Below, piece by piece: positions 34,781 through 45,043 of a stretch of 64,000 bases of DNA. This DNA is from Nymphaea colorata (taxonomy: Eukaryota; Streptophyta; Magnoliopsida; Nymphaeales; Nymphaeaceae). Under the pieces are notes generated by a model. It was given only the letters and a program-made list of their open reading frames with translations, was not told the origin of the DNA and did no database searches. The translations under genes and the position numbers were made by a program. The DNA lies in the NCBI RefSeq assembly GCF_008831285.2, contig NC_045142.1:17857354-17921353 (forward strand). The letters run 5' to 3'. Positions within the stretch are counted from its first letter, which is position 1, and each line of letters begins with the position of its first letter.

Positions 34781-37700
34781 GGTGGGAGGAAGAAAAAGAA
34801 GTAGAATGTGTGTGTGTGTGTGTGTGAGGGAGAGAGAGAAAGAGAAATGACAAAATAAAAAGAGAAAAAGAGTCAGGAGAAACGAAAAAAAGATGAGTCA
34901 AGGAGAGTTTTAAAAGGGTCGAGCTCATGTAACTAGAACTCGACTGTTTATAACTCGAGATTTGACTCAATCTCTAACTCGACTCATTTAATAAACAAGT
35001 AGAGCTCGAGTTAAGCATATGCGAGCAAGTTTGAGTTGAGCCTGAGGTGGCTCACCTCATAGTACATTCCTATTAATTTCATGAACATCCTGATTGGGTT
35101 AGTACTTGAATTTGCGATCGGTGATAAAGCCGGGGTCGAGGATGTGTGTGGTTTGGCAGATGAGTGGATCTGCTCGGTCAAACATGCAACAGCTGCAAGA
35201 TTAGGTAACCGTTAGCTGTGCCTCTATTATTGCTGCAAGCCTGCAACTATTTCAAGTCTTTGTCCACTTTGGGAGTGAAGGATGGTCCAGACATCTTCCA
35301 TCAATCTAAAACAGTGGGGTCTTTCTCTCTCTCTCTCTCTCTCTAGTTAGTAGATCCATGTTCTTTCCCAAGCAATGGCTTCCATCTACTGTCATCTGCA
35401 GACTTTGCTCCCTGGTATGTGGGATATACTGTTGACAGCTAAAGAGACAAACTAGGCTGTCTAGCAGTAGTTGCAACTCTTCCATGGCTTCTGCAGTCTA
35501 GTGACAGAGCCAGTTATTTAAGCCAAGGGCGGCACTTAGCGCACTGGCTGGGTCTAGAGAGGTCATATCCCAGAGGGGCACATTCCCCATACCTTTGCCA
35601 ACTGCATTATAGCAAGTAGGTTTATCCATGAAGTGGATTGGTCGTGCCTACACATATGTGTGCGAGTGTATTGAAAACAAAGAAACTTGTGTAAAATGAG
35701 GTTAGCTTAAGTTCCCGTTCTTACATACTAAACATATGAAGATTGCCTCATGAACACCATTAGACTTACTATTGTTGTTGTTGATGATGATGATGTCATA
35801 ACACAACAAAGATATTACTATTATTGTTGTTTTGGTTAGGCTGATTAATTGGGTTTAGGCGGATTCCTACCAGATTATGCTAAGATGCAGATTGGTTACT
35901 TTGTGGAGTTTTTGTATCTCGATTCAAAGATCCTAAGACGAACTCTCACCAGGTATTAAGAGACCTTTGTCCATCTTTCAAAACCACAATCATGTGAAAC
36001 AGAGGACAATCTTTAGCTACATACCCTTATATCTCATGTTTGATGAGAACCATCTAAGCCACTAATTTCAAAAAGATCAGATGATGGAGAGCAAGTTATA
36101 CTTGTAAAATCCAAGTTGTTTTTTTCACAGATCGAAATACCTTTCAAAGGAAATGAGGTTTGGTTGTTTCCCTCTCTTTTTTTTTTCTTTCTCTTCCTAT
36201 AAAGGGTATTTCAAACTTATAAAAAACATTTTGACTTCTACATTTGCAACTTAATACCAATTATTTGGTCTCCTTAGAATCGATGATCCAGATTAACCAC
36301 ATTTGACAACTACCATTTTTCCTAAAGAGATCCAAAAATTTTTATAGGTGTCCTACCTGTGGAATGAAAATATCTCACACATTAGATGAGCTGAAAAGAC
36401 TTTGAGTGTAACCTAATTTGCTTAAAAGCATCTATCAGATGCTTAGCTTAGTCCTCGCTTTTGGTTAACCATTCTCTAGGTCTTTCTTTTTCTTGGGCGT
36501 TTGTAGGAAGAGTCTCATTTTCCTGTAATTTCTTGGATGCTTCTTTCACAGGGAGGAGGACGATCACAGTGGTTTGTGCAGACATGCTTTCATGGTAGGG
36601 ATGTCAACTGATCGGATTGTACCGTTCATTATATGCGATTTGGTTTACCAGATGTTCATATATTTTGATTCAAATATGGATGAAGATTGTTTTTTGCATC
36701 CACAATATGAATCCAATGTCAATCAGGCTTCTATTTTCACATGTGAATCAAAATCCAACTTTTAATTATGCAACCAAATTCGATTTGTATTTAGATATGT
36801 CTAAAGCTGACTGTATATGCTATGGAGTATAAGATTGATTGGACACATATTTAAAACTAAATGTGAATAAGAATTTGATAGGATGTCATGATTAGAACTC
36901 CCACCGACGTAGTTTTTTGTGTGTCCACACACACACACACAAACAAATTAGGGCATTGTTTTTTTTTCTTTGAAAAGAAAATTGGAGTGCTAATATATAG
37001 TAAAATCCTTAGGTACCGTTTGGTTGCAAGAACAACCGTTTTAAAAACAAAAAGTTCTTGTTCATATGAACAAGTTATGATTTTGTCTAGCATTTGTTTG
37101 CAAAGAAAGAAATTCCAACATGTGACTTGTTTAACGCATCTTTTTTATCTCTCTCTCTCTCTCTCTCTCTCAAACACATGATAAAACGTGTGAACTAATA
37201 ACAAAATTCTTGCTCGATATAAAAAATTCACATACGATGAAGAAAAATATTTTAAAACATATTAAAAATATACACAAATTAAATATTCACTTTTCTCTCT
37301 CTCCCTCACTGCACACGGGAGACTTAAAATCAACATATAATGACATAAGATACTTAACAAAGTATGTAAAAAGAACATCCAATCCAATAAAATACTCTCT
37401 CCCTTGGTCTTTCTATCTCTATAAATACAATCTACATAAAAACTGGATATGATAAAAGAAAATGCACAATAAAAGATGTAAAATATATATGAGCCAAAAA
37501 AATTACTCATCTGCCATGCTCTGCTTTCAAATTTTGGACAGTTTAAAGTAAAATTGGATGGGTTTTTATTTTTATTTTTGCATACAACATCGGGCATGAT
37601 TTAACTGCGATGCACTTCAAGATCGGTTGTCAATGATTCACCAAATTGATTGAAAGACATTATAGGGAGATTCGATTTGAAATTTGCTAAAAATATTGAT

Positions 37701-38640
37701 GGTTGCTGATGAGCATGACCATATGAGAGTGTGCGGTTTGGCTGTCCATCTCATCTCATAAACTTACCATATATTTGTCTATCTTCTAATTTAACCATTC
37801 GACAACAAAATTTCTATTATTCGGAATTGAGGATGGGCAAGACCCATGCTTGTAAAGCAAAATACTTTTGAAATACGTGCCAATTTAAGTGGAAAATGTT
37901 CTTGTTGAAGATCTGATGGATTGAGGGATCGTGGACCAGATTCAACTCATTGTTTATATGGAAGAAAAAAAATAAAAGAAGAAGAAGAAGAAGAAGAGGA
38001 ATGGGGATCAGATAAACTCAGTGTTTATGTAGAAGAAAGAGGGCAAATGGAGAAGAAGAATAAGAAGAGAAGAGGAAGAAGAAGAGAAGGAACGATAGAA
38101 GAGAGAGTGCTATCCAGTGAAGGTGACTGAACCGTCATAACTATGAGTTGCAGGCAATACTATGAGGAGATAAGAGAGGAGACTTACGAGGGAGGGTGAA
38201 ATTTTCAGGCGAGAGTTCTTTTCGAGCAATTTTGAGCTGAGGGAAAATCTGTCAACAAATCTTTTAAGATGCCAATATGAATATAAGGAGTTTTCATGTG
38301 GGCAACTGCCCACGCCTGTCCACACGTAGCTCGGCCACTGATGAAGAATCCAAGCACTATACCATACATAGACAAGGAACTTGATGTGGCAAATTCTTTT
38401 GATTTTTTTCAGTGAAGCACAAGAAGAATTTGGCAAGTTACAACTGCGACCATGGCACACACTCCAAGACTCAATTACAGGCCATGCTTGTATCAAACTG
38501 ACGACAGAAAAAATGAGTGATAATTTAGTGAACTTGACTATAAGCATCACTCAATTTCTTTCACTCTTATTCTTATAGGTGGATGAAGATGGCCAAGAAA
38601 AATAAAAAAAGAAAATGAAAGATGAAGTTGGTGGCCCTCC
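34781..38640. other. Intergenic, no gene recognised
   Basis: Contains (GT)n at 34807-34827, a GAGCTCGA-type fragment at 34915-35060, (CT)n at 35324-35345 and 37148-37170, and a purine-rich GAAGAA tract at 37978-38095. The ORF over that tract is low-complexity Glu/Lys and is not supported as a gene. Confidence 0.45.
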
Positions 38641-38654
38641 GGGCTCATGTTTCT

Positions 38655-39426
38655 TTAAGCCTCGATCTCATAGAGCTGGCTCAGCTGGGTGCAGACAGGC
38701 AGGGGAGTGTCCTTGATGAAGCCGAGGGAATTGGCGTAGCGGGTGGGCGAGGAGATGCCGCTGTTGCTGGTGAGGAGGATGCTGGCGCGCTCGCGGCCCT
38801 TCTCGAGCTCGGTGCAGCCGGGCTGGGGGCTGCTGATCAGGATTGCCTCGCAGATCTCGTCCGGCCTCTCCTCCTCCACCGGGATCCTATATGTTCCCGT
38901 CGCATCCGTCACTCCCGCGATCCCATACGTCAGCTGTCCCGTTGCCCTGTCCCTGCATTCTACCCTCACCTTTGCACCTGCAACCCATTCACAATTAGGG
39001 TTCGAAAATTTGCATGAATCGGATTCGATACGAAAATCCAGTTGGAAATGTATGGACTTGGATATGGATCGGTAAATGGTTTCATTCAGGTACAGATCTA
39101 GTGCTAGCAAAATATTTAAACTATTTTTTGTCAATGTAAAAATTAACAAAAAATCCTACAATATTTTAAAGTCTAAACAAAAACTAGCACGCTGTACTAT
39201 TAGATAGACGAAGAATTTGGCGTTGAGCAAGGACATGATGAAGGGTCAAAGTGGGTTCAGTACCTGCAATGTAGGTCGTGGCCTTGGTCTCGAACCCGAA
39301 CCGACAGGTGTCGCAGTAGACGCGGCCCTGAACGACGAAGCGGTCAAGGCCATGGGCGGGGGCGGCCAGGGCCGAGAGGATGAAGAGGGCGACCAGTGCG
39401 GCGGAGGTGGGCTTGGGTCCGGCCAT
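38655..39426 (-). CDS. Pollen Ole e 1 / extensin-like secreted protein
   Basis: Two exons, 39426-39264 and 38977-38655, joined by a GT-AG intron in phase 1, give 161 aa and TAA. A signal peptide (LVALFILSALAAPAHG) ends near residue 26. The mature start carries QGRVYCDTCR, matching the Ole e I signature around G-x-V-Y-C-D-x-C. Further cysteines in KVRVECRD, DEICEA, PGCTE and LPVCTQ make the six-cysteine pattern of the fold. Family members are small extracellular proteins, several pollen- or wall-associated; the exact role is not known from sequence. Length is normal (about 150-170 aa). Intact, with its own TATA box. Upstream ORFs on both strands are shadows. Confidence 0.93.
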
Positions 39427-39530
39427 GGTCAAACAGGCAGGGGGTTCGGGTCGAGAGGGCGTAGATGGATCCGAGTATTGATTCCACCGCGGCCACTCCC
39501 TCGACGAGAAACGAAGGGCCCCAATGGGCC

Positions 39531-39538
39531 CTTTATAT
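39531..39538 (-). promoter_or_regulatory. TATA box of the Ole e 1-like gene
   Basis: ATATAAAG on the minus strand, about 105 bases before the ATG, followed by GGGCCCATTGGGGCCC. Confidence 0.65.
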
Positions 39539-39951
39539 GAACGACGAAACCACCCCCTATTAGTCCGTATGGAGCCTCTGTTGACCCGTTCAATCGGGTT
39601 CCTCCGCGATGGACGGTTGACGTTAGAGAGAGAGAGATGCGGCCGCTCCATTGATTCCTTTGTGGCCGTATCGTATCGGTCTCATTGGCTGTTATTGTGC
39701 GTATCAGCTCGTAACCAAACAGGTACATGTTAATATTTTTTTTTTTGACGGTTTTCGAACATGGTAAATCAGCCTTAATAAGTCAATTATTTCTTTGAAT
39801 TTTTGAATTAAAAAAAAACATTTTCTGAAAAAACTGATTCGAGCTGATTTATAAAAGCCGATTCGATTCGTTTTGCTGGACTTAGCAAATCAATAGGGGG
39901 CAGACACCTTTATTAACGCTGTTGGACCGATTCTTTCGTGCTTATTTTGGA
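39539..39951. other. Upstream region of the Ole e 1-like gene
   Basis: Moderately GC-rich near the promoter, then AT-rich. No further gene seen. Confidence 0.45.
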
Positions 39952-40817
39952 TTACACTTTTATGCTTATATTCTGAACAACTCTTCCCTTTATTTTTTTG
40001 TAAGGATTCATTCAAGCAGTTGGATCAACAACTTTTATGTAATTGGATTTGAATTTGGTGTAAAACTTTTCTTCCCAAATTCGGTGAATATCCTATTTTG
40101 GATGGATACCCAGATCCAAATTGCAAATAAAAATTACATAGTTTTGTATTTTTTTTATGTTTTAATCTAAACTTAGCTTGAAGTGGATTCAGTGATATCC
40201 GGTGTGTGGGAGAAAATTTCACTGCCAGAGTTAATGCCGAAACTGTCCTCTTCTTCCTTCTCACATCCTTCAAGGTCTAGGGTTACTTTGTTGCGTCAAC
40301 ATGATACTCCATCTATGTTTTAACTTGTATATCCATGTCTCCTTTTTACAGCACAAAGAGTTGATGTCGTTGAGGTTTGAAATAGAGACTGACTGATTAC
40401 CATTGTCCCGACCATTGCGCTAATCCCCTCGGGCATGGATTCAATGATATCAAATTAGTTCCTTGTGAAAGTGTTTATATTTTTGCTCCAAATCTGATAT
40501 GACATAATCCCTAATTAACTTGTCTCTCTTGGTCCTTCTCCTTCATCAAAAGTTACCTCCATATTTGATTGCTGAACAAAAATACTGCTGAAAAATCCAA
40601 ACCCGATTCGCCATTGTTCTATATTCTTCATGAAAGTAATATCCAGATATATTTTTTTAGCCTATTCAGATTCAAAGCGTTCGGATTCGGACCAGCAGTT
40701 TAAGAATTTTGATCCGCGTTCGGATCAGCTTTCTAGCGACATGTTTACCTTTGCTCATTAATTTTCATTCAATGTCTGCCTTTTGTGGTTTTCCTAATCA
40801 AGGCTACGAATTTTCAT
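39952..40817. repeat. Direct repeat pair, copy 1
   Basis: Matches 55711-56559 in the same orientation. About 360 bases (40017-40377) are identical; later parts differ by scattered substitutions and a small deletion in copy 2. The minus frame of 82 codons is identical in both, but this follows from DNA identity and is not evidence of coding. Nature unknown; it may be an unclassified mobile element. Confidence 0.85.
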
Positions 40818-40892
40818 TAAATGTCTGTCTTTCTTCTAAAGCAAATGCATCAGGCAGGCAGTCCTGATGATGGAATTCAACATGGTCAGAGG

Positions 40893-40893
<1 letters not shown>

Positions 40894-40958
<65 letters not shown>
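40894..40958. repeat. (AT)n microsatellite
   Basis: About 32 TA units. Confidence 0.95.
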
Positions 40959-40959
<1 letters not shown>

Positions 40960-41119
40960 CCTGGTTGATGTTATCAGATGGCATCATAAACCATTGTTGC
41001 AATAAAAATAACCGATAATTTTTTAATAACAGATTTATGCTATGGCCATATCACCTGCAGCCCCTCAAAGCAAGCGCCACTGTCCCATGAACTCATCAGC
41101 CCATAATATTGTGGGGTAG

Positions 41120-41700
41120 AAATATATGTATGTATAACCAGAGAGAGAGAGAGAGAGAGAGAGATTTTCATTTTTGAACCCTTGGATGGTTTTTTGGGGC
41201 AGGAACTACCAATGTGTTATAAGGACAGGACTAACAAAAAAAAACCCTTCAAACGCCACTATCACAATCTCTTCTTCCAATGTATTTATTCATCAGTTAT
41301 TGTGGTTAACTTATGATTCGTTTAGTAGGAAAGACAGTTTGTGAATATCTTAAAAATTGAAACAGGTTTGTGGAATAATAATTTTTTATTATTTCATGAA
41401 ACAATAGTTCTATTATTTTATGTACATGCTTCAATTTTTAAAGTTGATTTATAAGTATTTCAGCTACCAAACAACTGAAAAAATACATAAAATTGTCTCC
41501 CTTTCCTTTTTTTCAGATATTTTGTGATAGAAAGTTTTCAACACTGATATACAGATCTGGATTTTACTAATACCAACCAAAAGACACAAAAAAAAAGTTG
41601 TGGAAGCCAAACCAACCAAGCACTAGGAAATTTGGCTAACAAGAAATGCTACCAACACCTGGCTCAGTCCGCCGCCACATGTTTATTTTCTCCACAATTT
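41120..41700. repeat. Duplicated upstream region of the protease pseudogene
   Basis: Text from the (GA)n run through GATTTTCATTTTTGAAC, CCTTCAAAC, CAGATC(T)GGATTTTACT and CAACCAAGCACT recurs in the same order at about 42370-42860, directly upstream of the CDR1-like pseudogene. It looks like a tandem duplication of promoter sequence whose first coding copy was lost. Confidence 0.6.
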
Positions 41701-42338
41701 TCAAAAACATATCCTTCACTGAATCTGTGAAGACCTCAACCTTCCCCTGCTCTCGCCGGTGGGACCAGCGCCCTCTGCCAGAGCCAATCTCGTCCACCTA
41801 GCCAGGCGAGAGGCGCCGCCAGTGGTTTCCTTGAGAGACGGGTCACGGATAGAGAAAGAGGAAGGAAGAAAGGAATCAAGGAGAGAGGGAAAGGGAAAGG
41901 GAAGGAGGGAGAGTGTACAACAAATTTGGGCCATCCAGGTCCACATTTGATGTCCCTTACTTACTGTATAGTTAATGTTAAAGTTAACATTCGGGGATAA
42001 AAAAACCAGACATTTAGGTTAGGCATAAAAAATAGCCCTTTTAGTTTTAGTTTTTTTTTTTTTGAAAAATTATTTAAACATCTTAATATATTTATAAAAA
42101 TTATTTTAATATAAAACAAATCAAGTTGTTTTGATGAAAAACGTTGATTTTTCTATTCTCCAACTGTTGATGTTATGAAAGCCATTCATTTTTACTTATT
42201 ATAAAAACAATATGAAAACCAAAAAAGGATCAACCTAAGATCATATTGGTATGGTTAGACTTCAAAATAAATAACTTGATATCATTTTTAAAAGGTCTGC
42301 TTTGATCCCTGACCTATTGTCTAGTTTCTACCAATAGC

Positions 42339-42369
<31 letters not shown>

Positions 42370-42384
<15 letters not shown>

Positions 42385-42860
42385 AGAGAGAGAGAGAGAG
42401 AGAGAGATTGGGAAAGAGATTTTCATTTTTGAACACTTCAAGGTTCATGGTTTAAGCGGTACTGAAAGGTTTTTGGAGAAGGGACTACCATGCCTTACAA
42501 GGGCAACATAGATAACAAAACCTTCAAACAATCACTTCTTCTAACATATTCAGTGGTTATTGCGGTCACCTTTGGTAAGTGTCTGCGTCCTTCCTTCTTC
42601 AAATATTTGTGATCGAAAATATTTGTGATCCAATATCTTCAAGACTAATATTCAGATCTTGATTTTACTGAGTCCAATGAAAAAGACACAAAAACAAATT
42701 GTGAAAGGCCAACCAAGCACTGCAAGATTTGCCCAAGCTACCAACTTTTCTCCATTGCGATGGTTACGGGTTACTCCAAGGAATACGTTGCTTAGTTCGA
42801 TCACATGTTTCTTTTCTGCACAATTTCCAAAACCACATCCTCGCATTAATCAGCGGCCAC
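42370..42860. repeat. Second copy of the duplicated upstream region
   Basis: Partner of 41120-41700. It is preceded by (AT)n at 42344-42380 and leads into a TATA box at 42879. Confidence 0.6.
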
Positions 42861-42878
42861 CCTAACTATGGCTTCCAC

Positions 42879-42886
42879 TATAAATA
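42879..42886 (+). promoter_or_regulatory. TATA box of the CDR1-like pseudogene
   Basis: TATAAATA, 51 bases before the ATG at 42930. Confidence 0.55.
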
Positions 42887-43739
42887 TCAACACATTTCTC
42901 CTCAATACCACAACCTTTTAGCGCTCACCATGGCTGCCTTCTTCTCCTCCTTAGCATTCGGCCTTCTCCTGCAACTCTGCTCTTGCTTGCAATACTGCCT
43001 AACCCTACCATCATCTTCGCTTGCAAACCTCTTGGCTTCTCGGTAAACCTCATTCATCGGGATTCATCACTCTCTCCTCTTTATGACCCCTCATTCACTG
43101 TAGCCCAACAAGCCAAGCAGACGGCTCTGCTCTCCATGTTGCGCTCCATCTCCAGCCCCGTGGTGCTTGGCTCCTGCGAATATCTCATGAAACTCTCACT
43201 TGGTACACCATCCCGCCTCTACTGAGCCACGTAGCGACCTCATATGTACGACGTGCCGCCCTTGTGACTCCTGCTCTGTCCAAACATCAATGTTTGATCT
43301 ATTTCAGTCGTCCAGCTACAAGAGCACTTGCATGGAACTGCCCAGGACACTTTTGTTTGATGATGGTTGAGCTTCCAGGAATTGTCTTTGGTTGCCTTCA
43401 TAGGTTGCCTTCATAATAAGGCACACCGACTCCCGCTTTGCTTGAAGTTCAAGGCCTTGTTGGCCTCGGCGGTGGTCTCGCTTGTAAATCGATTGGCTCT
43501 TCCATTGATAAGAAATTTGCCTACTGTCTTCCTCCCTATAGCAATGAAATCAATTCCATGGGACAGCTCAAATTCTGAGAGGACAGAGAGTTTTCAGGCA
43601 AGGAAGAGGTTCCAGAGACGCCGATGGCACCAGGTAGTTCTCAAGGCACATATTATGTGCTCAACCTGATTGACATAAGCATTTGAAACAACAGACTCAA
43701 TATACAATTTGGTGATATACAGAGGACTTCATTGTTAAG

Positions 43740-44595
43740 AGACGAACCCGACTCAGGACGTGACGGGGTCAAAGACGACCCGGATGTCCTGCAGCTGGAT
43801 GTTGCCGATGATGGTGAGACCACTGCTGGTACCGGCAAAGGCAAAGCAGAACAAGCCGGCGGTGTTAACAAGAATCAGATAGTTGCTTGGCGGAATTGAC
43901 AGATCGGAACCTCAACCAAAGTCCAAGACACCTGTGGGCACCTTAACAACATCCTTGCCGCTCAGGTCGTAGCACGTGTTGAACAGAGAGAATCCGGCAG
44001 TCGTGTGGTTCAGCTGCGTCATCCCTGCCCGGAAAGCGTCCCTCATCGCAATGTACTGTACCAGGCAGGTGACGGAGGTGCCAGAGTTGACAATGACCCC
44101 ACCGTTTCCGTTGCCAGAGATCTGGAATTCCGACACCGCAACATTCACTCATCGGGACCTTCCGCCCATGCTGATTCCAACCAGCTGGACGTAATACAAG
44201 GTCCCTAACTTGGGGTTCGCCACCATGGGAGCAAAGACTGCGGCGCGGTAGGGAGCCGGCAGTGCAGCGTCACCAAAGATGTGCGTCGATGACGATGAAG
44301 TGGAGCCAGCTTGACTGTCGGAGAGGCAGTAAGAGAAACGCCCACCGAAGATCCGGCCGACCTGCGAAGGCAAGGAAAGGTTGGCGTGGCCGAGACCGAG
44401 CAGACTAGCGGCACCGACAAACAGGCCCTCATTGTCGTGGTCGCTGCCGAGGGTGACTCGGCCAATGGAAGTCCGTCCGAAGGTCAGGTTCTCGGTGGAA
44501 AAGTCGCCCATAGTGGAGGATCCGTCGCCGTACGACACTTGGTAAGGCACGAACGGCGCCTGGAGCAGAACCTTATCGTTTCTGTTGGCAGACAT
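43740..44595 (-). pseudogene. ASPG1/CND41-like aspartic protease fragment (left arm)
   Basis: One minus-strand frame carries VSYGDGSSTMGDFSTENLTF, DNEGLFVGAASLLGLG, FSYCLSDSQAG, YYVQLVGISMGG, GNGGVIVNSGTSVTCL, FNTCYDLSG and GLFCFAFAGTSSGLTIIGNI. The N-terminal signal, prodomain and first catalytic Asp are missing. The second catalytic motif reads NSGT instead of DSGT (AAC at 44088-44086). The only breaks are three in-frame TGA codons (44151-44149, 43914-43912, 43755-43753), with no frameshift. Inactive pseudogene of a secreted pepsin-like protease. Confidence 0.8.
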
Positions 44596-44615
44596 ATGGA
44601 ATTCCGACTCCGGAA

Positions 44616-45043
44616 AAGGTTCTGCTCTAGGCGCCGTTCCTGCCTTACCAAGTGTCCTAAGGTGACGGATCCTCCACTATGGTCGACTTTTCCACCAAGA
44701 ACCTGACCTTCGGACGGACTTCCATCGAAAGAGTCGCCCTTGGCTGCGGCCACGACAACGAGGCCTGTTTTTCGGCGCCGCCCTCCTTGGTCTTGGCCAC
44801 GGCAGCCTTTCCTTCCCTTCGCAGGTCGGTTGGATCTTCGGTCGATGCTTCTCTTACTGCCTCTCCGACCATCAAGCTGGCTCCACTCCATCATCGACGC
44901 TCATCTTTGGTGACGCTGCACTGCCGGCTCCCGGCCACGGTGCGGTCTTCGCCGGGACCAGCAGCGGCCTCACCATCATCAGCAACATCCAGCAGCGGGG
45001 CATCTGGGTCGTCTTCGACCCGTCGTGTCCCCAATCGGGTTCG
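44616..45043 (+). pseudogene. ASPG1-like aspartic protease fragment (right arm)
   Basis: Plus-strand inverted copy: MVDFSTKNLTFGRTSIERVA and LGCGHDNEACF, then frameshifted remnants, ending in VVFDP-like C-terminal sequence at about 45000-45040. The middle of the gene (GISMGG to CYDLSG part) is deleted relative to the left arm. Confidence 0.75.

Larger units (their letters stand above)
43733..45043. repeat. Palindromic insertion of ASPG1-like protease sequence
   Basis: The block begins GACGAACCCG and ends CGGGTTCGTC. The two arms meet around 44575-44615, where GGCGCCTGGAGCAGAACCTT (44555-44574) faces its near reverse complement (44616-44635), leaving a loop of about 41 bases. The left arm is about 840 bases; the right arm is about 430 because an internal part is deleted. 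It sits between N- and C-terminal parts of the CDR1-like pseudogene. Confidence 0.75.

Noticed and set aside
37921-38130. Glu/Lys-rich ORF
   Set aside because: Translation of a purine-rich GAA/GAG tract; no gene context.
40025-40273. 82-codon ORF identical in two places (also 55780-56028)
   Set aside because: Identity follows from the direct repeat at DNA level; composition and lack of known domains give no support for coding.
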